DNA from: Azospirillum sp. CAG:239
GTDB taxonomy: Bacteria > Pseudomonadota > Alphaproteobacteria > RF32 > CAG-239
Direction of reading: 5' to 3'
Assembly: GCA_000436375.1 (NCBI GenBank)
Contig: FR885460.1
Span: 9,823 to 46,390, forward strand
DNA length: 36,568 nucleotides
The notes under the pieces were generated by a model. It saw nothing but the letters and a program-made list of their open reading frames with translations, was not told where the DNA came from and made no database searches. Position numbers and translations under genes: made by a program. The first letter of the stretch is position 1, and every line of letters starts with the position of its first letter. This document shows, in pieces, positions 32,754 to 36,568 of the stretch.

Positions 32754-33071
32754 TTATTTTCCGGCTACCGGAGCGCTCGGCGCTGCGGGCACGGTCTGAG
32801 CCGCCGGAGCCTGTTCCAGAATGGATGTCGGCTTGGGCTGGGCGCCTTTGTAATAAATCGAAAGAGAAATACTGGTCAGGAAAAACACCGTAGCCAGAAT
32901 AGCCGTCAGCCGGGTAAGCATGTTTCCGGTACCGCGGGCACTCAGTAAAGAACTTGCGCCGCTGCCGCCGCCAAGACCGTCAAGAGCGCCGCCTTCGGAA
33001 CGCTGCATCAGAATCAGGGTCACCAGAAAAATTGCAACCAGCAGGTGGACGACCAACAAAACTGTTCCCAT
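32754..33071 (-). CDS. secG: protein translocase subunit SecG
   Basis: 105 residues with the two SecG transmembrane helices (about 3-21 and 54-73) and the conserved loop LMQRSEGGALDGLGGG and GNMLTRLTA between them. The C-terminal tail is Pro/Ala-rich. It is the accessory subunit of the SecYEG channel in the inner membrane. It lies 18 bases after tpiA. Confidence 0.95.
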   Translation of the reverse strand: MGTVLLVVHLLVAIFLVTLILMQRSEGGALDGLGGGSGASSLLSARGTGNMLTRLTAILATVFFLTSISLSIYYKGAQPKPTSILEQAPAAQTVPAAPSAPVAGK

Positions 33072-33089
33072 ATTTTTTATTCCTTTTTC

Positions 33090-33854
33090 TTATTTTCCAC
33101 AAACATTTTTGGCAATCGCCATGAAATCGGCAACCTTGAGGCTGGCGCCGCCGATCAAGGCGCCGTCAACATCGGGCAGAGAAAGAAATTCTCTGGCGTT
33201 GGCCGGTTTTACCGAACCGCCGTAAAGAATTTTCATCTTATTGGCGTTGGCTTTGCCGATTTTCTTGGCCAAAACCTTGCGGACGGCGGCGTGAACCTCT
33301 TCAACGTCTGCGGCCGTCGGCGTTTTGCCGGTGCCGATAGCCCAAACCGGTTCATAGGCGATAACGGTATCTGCCGCGGTCGAATCTTCGGGAACGGATC
33401 CTAAAATCTGACTGCTGCAAACCTCAATGGTTTTGCCTGCGTCGCGCTGCGCTTCGGTTTCACCGATGCAAATAACGGCCTTGAGGCCGGCAGCATGAGC
33501 AGCAGCGGCTTTTTTGCAAACCAACTCGTCCGTTTCAAAATGGTCGGCACGGCGTTCGGAGTGTCCGACGATGACATACGAGCAACCCAGGTCTTTGAGC
33601 ATCAGCGGACTGATGTCGCCGGTATGGGCGCCTTTTTCGGCAAAATGGACATCTTGCGCGCCGAGGGCAACCTTGGCTCCGCGCAGGGCTTTTTTGACCG
33701 AAGCCAGCAGCGTGAACGGCGGACAAACCAGAAATTCGCAGTCGGACTTGCCGAATGCCTTGACTTCCTGAGCAACGCCCTTAGCCAGAGCAACGCCGTC
33801 TTCCAAAAGGCCGTTCATTTTCCAGTTGCCTGCAATGAGTTTTTTTCTTGCCAT
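33090..33854 (-). CDS. tpiA: triosephosphate isomerase
   Basis: 254 residues from the ATG at 33852-33854 with AAAAGGA upstream; a longer frame has no site. Catalytic residues are in place: Asn10 and Lys12 in AGNWKMNG, His98 in VGHSERR, Glu168 in YEPVWAIGTG; the phosphate loop GGSVKPAN and GALIGGASL follow. It interconverts dihydroxyacetone phosphate and glyceraldehyde-3-phosphate. It is the first gene of the tpiA-secG operon and divergent from the PpiD-like gene. Confidence 0.98.
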   Translation of the reverse strand: MARKKLIAGNWKMNGLLEDGVALAKGVAQEVKAFGKSDCEFLVCPPFTLLASVKKALRGAKVALGAQDVHFAEKGAHTGDISPLMLKDLGCSYVIVGHSERRADHFETDELVCKKAAAAHAAGLKAVICIGETEAQRDAGKTIEVCSSQILGSVPEDSTAADTVIAYEPVWAIGTGKTPTAADVEEVHAAVRKVLAKKIGKANANKMKILYGGSVKPANAREFLSLPDVDGALIGGASLKVADFMAIAKNVCGK

Positions 33855-33909
33855 AATAAAAATCCTTTTACCTGTAAATTTTTCATTGTCGTCTTTGTAG
33901 CACAACAAA

Positions 33910-33940
33910 AATATATTTTCCAGTCAAAAAAACTTTTCAA
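33910..33940 (-). promoter_or_regulatory. possible promoter of tpiA-secG
   Basis: Read leftward: TTGAAA (33935-33940) and a TATATT/AATATA element around 33910-33917, spacing 17-19 depending on the hexamer taken. AT-rich surroundings limit confidence. Confidence 0.4.
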
Positions 33941-33957
33941 CACGAATATTTATAAGA

Positions 33958-33987
33958 TTGCATAAATTATTAAAATTACCTTATAAT
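33958..33987 (+). promoter_or_regulatory. promoter of the PpiD-like gene
   Basis: TTGCAT (33958-33963) and a perfect TATAAT (33982-33987), spacing 18. The predicted start near 33994 leaves a leader of about 35 bases. Confidence 0.6.
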
Positions 33988-34029
33988 ACCGGCAGTTTAA
34001 ATTAACTGCATTTATAGGATTTTTCAGCA

Positions 34030-35910
34030 ATGATGGATAAATTAGCGAAAGCTCAGAAAAACTGGATGTCGAAACTGGTTTTGATTTTGACGGCTCTGAG
34101 CTTTATGTCTTTGTTCGGCGTTTCGGGATATTTGACGGGTGCGGCCAGAAACAAGCCGGTTATCAAGGTTGACGACATCAGAATATCGCAGCAGCAGTTC
34201 AGCGCGCTTTTCGAGCAGGAACAGCAGATGGCCCGCAGCCTGTTCGGCGACAATCTGCAGATTAACGACGAGATCCGCAACGCCATGCTGCAGGGACTGG
34301 TTCAGCGCGAGCTTACCAACGCCATCATTGAGAGAACGGCAGACAAGCTGAACATGCATATCAGCGACAATCTGGTGCGCAAAATCATTTATTCGCAGGC
34401 GGAATTTCTGGACGCCAACGGCAATTTCAGCCTGGAACGCCTGCGCCGGGTTCTGTCCGCCTCCGGCTGGACCGAGCAACGCTACATTGACGCCCTGAAA
34501 AAGGATATTGTTAAGCAGCAGCTGGTTCAGAATCCTTCCGTCAACATGAATGTTCCGAAAGTTCTGGCCGACGGGCTGGCCAAAGTCGAAAGCCAGAAGA
34601 AGACCTTCAAATATATTGTCGTTGATCCGGCAAAGGTTAAAATTGACCGCAAAATTACGCCGGAAGAAACCGAACAGTATTATGAAGACTTCAGCACCAA
34701 CTTTATCGAACCCGAAAAACGCGACGTTTCCTTTATCGTACTGTCGATAGACGACATGGCAAAAAAAGTCGTTCCGGAAGATGCTGACATTGAAGCCTAT
34801 TATGAAGAAAACATCGGTCAATTCGAAACGCCGGAGACACGCAAGATTTTGCAGATGGTTTTTGACAGCAGGGAAGACGCCGACAAGGCCATGGCCGAAC
34901 TGAAAAGCGGCAAGGACTTTTATGTCGTTGCCAAAGAAACGGCAGGACAGGACAAGGAGACGACAGATTTGGGTTATGTTGCCAAAGACCTGCTGATTGC
35001 CGACATGGCCGAAGACGTATTCGCCATACGGAAGGGTGAAATTGCCGGACCGGCAAAATCCGATTTGGGCTGGCATATCATGAAAGTCACCGACATCAAG
35101 GCCGGTTCCAAGGCAGATAAGGCGGAAGCCCGCAGAAAGATTGTCGAAACGCTGAAAAAAGAACGTGCTTACGACGAGGCCTACACCGTTTCGGCCGAGA
35201 TTGAAGACAAAATCGGCGGCGGCGCCACGCTGGAAGACATTGCCGGCGAAATGGGCGTTAGGATTTTGAATGTCAAAGGTCTGGGCGAAGGCGGAAAATA
35301 TGCCAAAGCGCCGGCTGCCCACGCCGAGGTTCTGAAATCAACCGAATTTGTCGACACCGCATTTTCTTACAATGTCGGCGAAATCAGTCAGGTTACTGAA
35401 ACCGACGACGGCTTTGTCATTGTCCGGGTTGACCAAATTGCCGATGCGCATCCCATTCCGATGGAAAAAGTCAAAGGCGAAATTGAGAAAATGTGGGAAG
35501 TCAACGAACGCTCGGCAATCGCTCAGGAGATTATCAACGACGTTATGCATGACCTGGAAAACGGCGATAAAATCGATGAGGTCGGACAGCGTTTCGGCCT
35601 GACGGTAAAAAATACCAAGCCCCTGCTCCGCAGCGGAAGCTTTGAAGGCCTCTCGCAAGATTTGATGATTGAGCTGTTTCAGGAAGGCTTGGGCAAACCG
35701 AAACTTATTTCTCTGGGCGAGGAAAAGATTATTGCCGTTGCCGACAAAGTCACTGACGCCGGAGAAAAACCTTCGGAAGCCGTTATCGACGGTGTCAAGC
35801 GCAGAGCACGGATTGACCTCAGTCAGGATGCGGCAGCCAGTCTGGTCAACAGTTTCGGCGAAGACTATGACGTGCGCGTCAAATATCGTCTTATCGGTTT
35901 GGCCGATTAG
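34030..35910 (+). CDS. ppiD: PpiD-like peptidyl-prolyl isomerase / periplasmic foldase
   Basis: 626 residues. N-terminal anchor helix ~15-36, then a SurA-N type chaperone domain (about 40-190) with VDDIRISQQQFSALFEQ. A parvulin PPIase domain lies at about 268-357 (ETRKILQMVFDS, TTDLGYVAKD, DLGWHIMKVTD), and a helical C-terminal region plus a second chaperone segment complete the PpiD layout. PpiD is tethered to the inner membrane and assists proteins emerging from SecYEG. Two consecutive ATGs make the start uncertain by one codon. The gene diverges from tpiA and ends before a strong terminator. Confidence 0.93.
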   Translation: MMDKLAKAQKNWMSKLVLILTALSFMSLFGVSGYLTGAARNKPVIKVDDIRISQQQFSALFEQEQQMARSLFGDNLQINDEIRNAMLQGLVQRELTNAIIERTADKLNMHISDNLVRKIIYSQAEFLDANGNFSLERLRRVLSASGWTEQRYIDALKKDIVKQQLVQNPSVNMNVPKVLADGLAKVESQKKTFKYIVVDPAKVKIDRKITPEETEQYYEDFSTNFIEPEKRDVSFIVLSIDDMAKKVVPEDADIEAYYEENIGQFETPETRKILQMVFDSREDADKAMAELKSGKDFYVVAKETAGQDKETTDLGYVAKDLLIADMAEDVFAIRKGEIAGPAKSDLGWHIMKVTDIKAGSKADKAEARRKIVETLKKERAYDEAYTVSAEIEDKIGGGATLEDIAGEMGVRILNVKGLGEGGKYAKAPAAHAEVLKSTEFVDTAFSYNVGEISQVTETDDGFVIVRVDQIADAHPIPMEKVKGEIEKMWEVNERSAIAQEIINDVMHDLENGDKIDEVGQRFGLTVKNTKPLLRSGSFEGLSQDLMIELFQEGLGKPKLISLGEEKIIAVADKVTDAGEKPSEAVIDGVKRRARIDLSQDAAASLVNSFGEDYDVRVKYRLIGLAD

Positions 35911-35934
35911 ATTTCGCCGCTGAACATAAAAACA

Positions 35935-35967
35935 AAAACGCTCCGTGAAACATGGGGCGTTTTTTTG
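35935..35967 (+). terminator. terminator of the PpiD-like gene
   Basis: AAAACGCTCC pairs with GGGGCGTTTT (one wobble) around nine bases, with a T-run to 35967. Confidence 0.88.
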
Positions 35968-36059
35968 GCGTTTTTGTCTAGACAGACCAGCAGAAATATG
36001 GTATTTTGTCGTTCTGATGAAAAATTAGTATGTTGATTATGTTGCGGTTGATGCGAAAC

Positions 36060-36078
36060 TCTTAATTTGAAATTAAGA
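36060..36078. repeat. perfect 19-base palindrome (possible operator)
   Basis: Arms TCTTAATTT and AAATTAAGA around a central G. It lies 60 bases upstream of the 36139 gene in a gap with no other explanation. It has no T-run of terminator type, so a regulator site is more likely. Confidence 0.45.
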
Positions 36079-36138
36079 CTTTCCAACACTGATTTTTCTT
36101 TTTCTGAATAAATATGTCGAACTTTAAAATAATAAAAA

Positions 36139-36507
36139 ATGAAAAAGATTACATTGAAAAGAGTCGGACAGGCAATTGCCGCGGCGGTCGTGTTTTTAGG
36201 CATCTATGCCGGTTATCTGTTTCTGATGACCGGCCAGTGGTCTTCTATGGAAAGATATGTCGGACAGTTTTTTGAAGATGATTTGAAAAACGAGCCGACG
36301 TTAACCATTACCGAAGTTTCCGGCGGCTATCTTGCATGGAACCGAACGGTTAAGCTCAGCAACGGTCAAACCGTATTTTTCCACCGGGACAATAATCCGA
36401 GCGCATGGCAACTGGAACCCGGCCAGAAAATCGCCGTCTATATTGCAGCCGATGATTTGGCCAAGAAAAAAAGCGCTTATTTTTGCGGCGCTTATGAGAA
36501 AAGATGA
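36139..36507 (+). CDS. small membrane-anchored hypothetical protein
   Basis: 122 residues. A basic start (MKKITLKR) and one anchor helix (about 10-31, VVFLGIYAGYLFLMTGQW) are followed by a beta-rich outer part: LTITEVSGGYLAWNRTVKL, GQTVFFHRDNN, PGQKIAVYIAAD. No family recognised; the outer part could be a small OB-like or beta-sandwich domain. There is no Shine-Dalgarno, only an A/T run before the ATG, so initiation may be weak or unusual. A palindrome stands upstream and a strong terminator 17 bases downstream, so it is a single-gene unit. Confidence 0.65.
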   Translation: MKKITLKRVGQAIAAAVVFLGIYAGYLFLMTGQWSSMERYVGQFFEDDLKNEPTLTITEVSGGYLAWNRTVKLSNGQTVFFHRDNNPSAWQLEPGQKIAVYIAADDLAKKKSAYFCGAYEKR

Positions 36508-36523
36508 AAAATTGGTTTTTATT

Positions 36524-36549
36524 AAGCCCCTCATTTGAGGGGCTTTTTT
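36524..36549 (+). terminator. terminator of the small membrane protein gene
   Basis: AAGCCCCTCA pairs with TGAGGGGCTT around TT, ten perfect pairs, followed by T residues. Confidence 0.9.
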
Positions 36550-36568
36550 CTATGTCATGTTCGGGCTT

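Noticed and set aside
34042..35322. 426-codon leftward frame opposite the PpiD-like gene
   Set aside because: Long only because of codon bias on the coding strand; no start signal or family.

Overview
The window is chromosomal DNA of an alphaproteobacterium. The evidence is synteny: tpiA-secG-pyrG-kdsA on one strand with a PpiD-type foldase gene diverging from tpiA; hfq-hflX preceded by trkA and dusB; an MlaD-type gene followed by a DUF2155 gene; and a small DUF6898-like gene after parC. Base composition is moderate, most genes are packed into leftward operons with stop/start overlaps, and many genes are lineage-specific. This fits a streamlined, possibly host- or gut-associated lineage, but that part is inference. 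No phage, insertion sequence, transposase, CRISPR array or rRNA was seen.

Layout: 1-566 is the start of an AsmA-like gene running off the left edge. 567-1137 has no gene but carries a run of strong inverted repeats (a candidate structured RNA). Next come a tRNA-Lys(CTT) with its own promoter, an SPFH-domain gene and an LprI-like secreted protein. 2515-8272 is a leftward operon: ABC ATPase, ABC-2 permease, GldG-like auxiliary protein, DUF4340 protein and an orphan PAS histidine kinase. 8434-13409 runs rightward: two tandem MlaD-like MCE proteins, a DUF2155 protein with a long acidic Pro/Ala tail, a conserved hypothetical, a NUDIX protein, a family 2 glycosyltransferase and a hemolysin III/TrhA membrane protein. 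13411-25539 runs leftward. In transcription order it holds a 680-residue orphan (hydrolase-like plus ankyrin-like), a 1331-residue membrane-anchored coiled-coil protein, a 186-residue orphan, dusB, trkA, hfq, hflX, a lipoprotein, a DUF2156 acyltransferase-like protein and a 33-residue membrane peptide. 25606-33854 is a leftward housekeeping block: tpiA, secG, pyrG, two orphans, kdsA, a 45-residue membrane peptide, recO, parC and a DUF6898-like gene. 34030-36507 runs rightward: the PpiD-like foldase and a small membrane-anchored orphan.

Several genes concern the envelope: MCE lipid-transport proteins, KdsA (LPS Kdo), SecG, a PpiD-like foldase, a BamE-like lipoprotein, DUF2156 and TrhA. Post-transcriptional control is represented by Hfq, HflX and DusB. 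The least explained parts are the 18820-25576 segment (giant coiled-coil protein flanked by two orphans, with a promoter/inverted repeat ahead of the upstream orphan) and the hairpin-rich gene-free stretch at 658-844. Two membrane peptides under 50 residues, with good or plausible ribosome sites, were found by reading the gaps.
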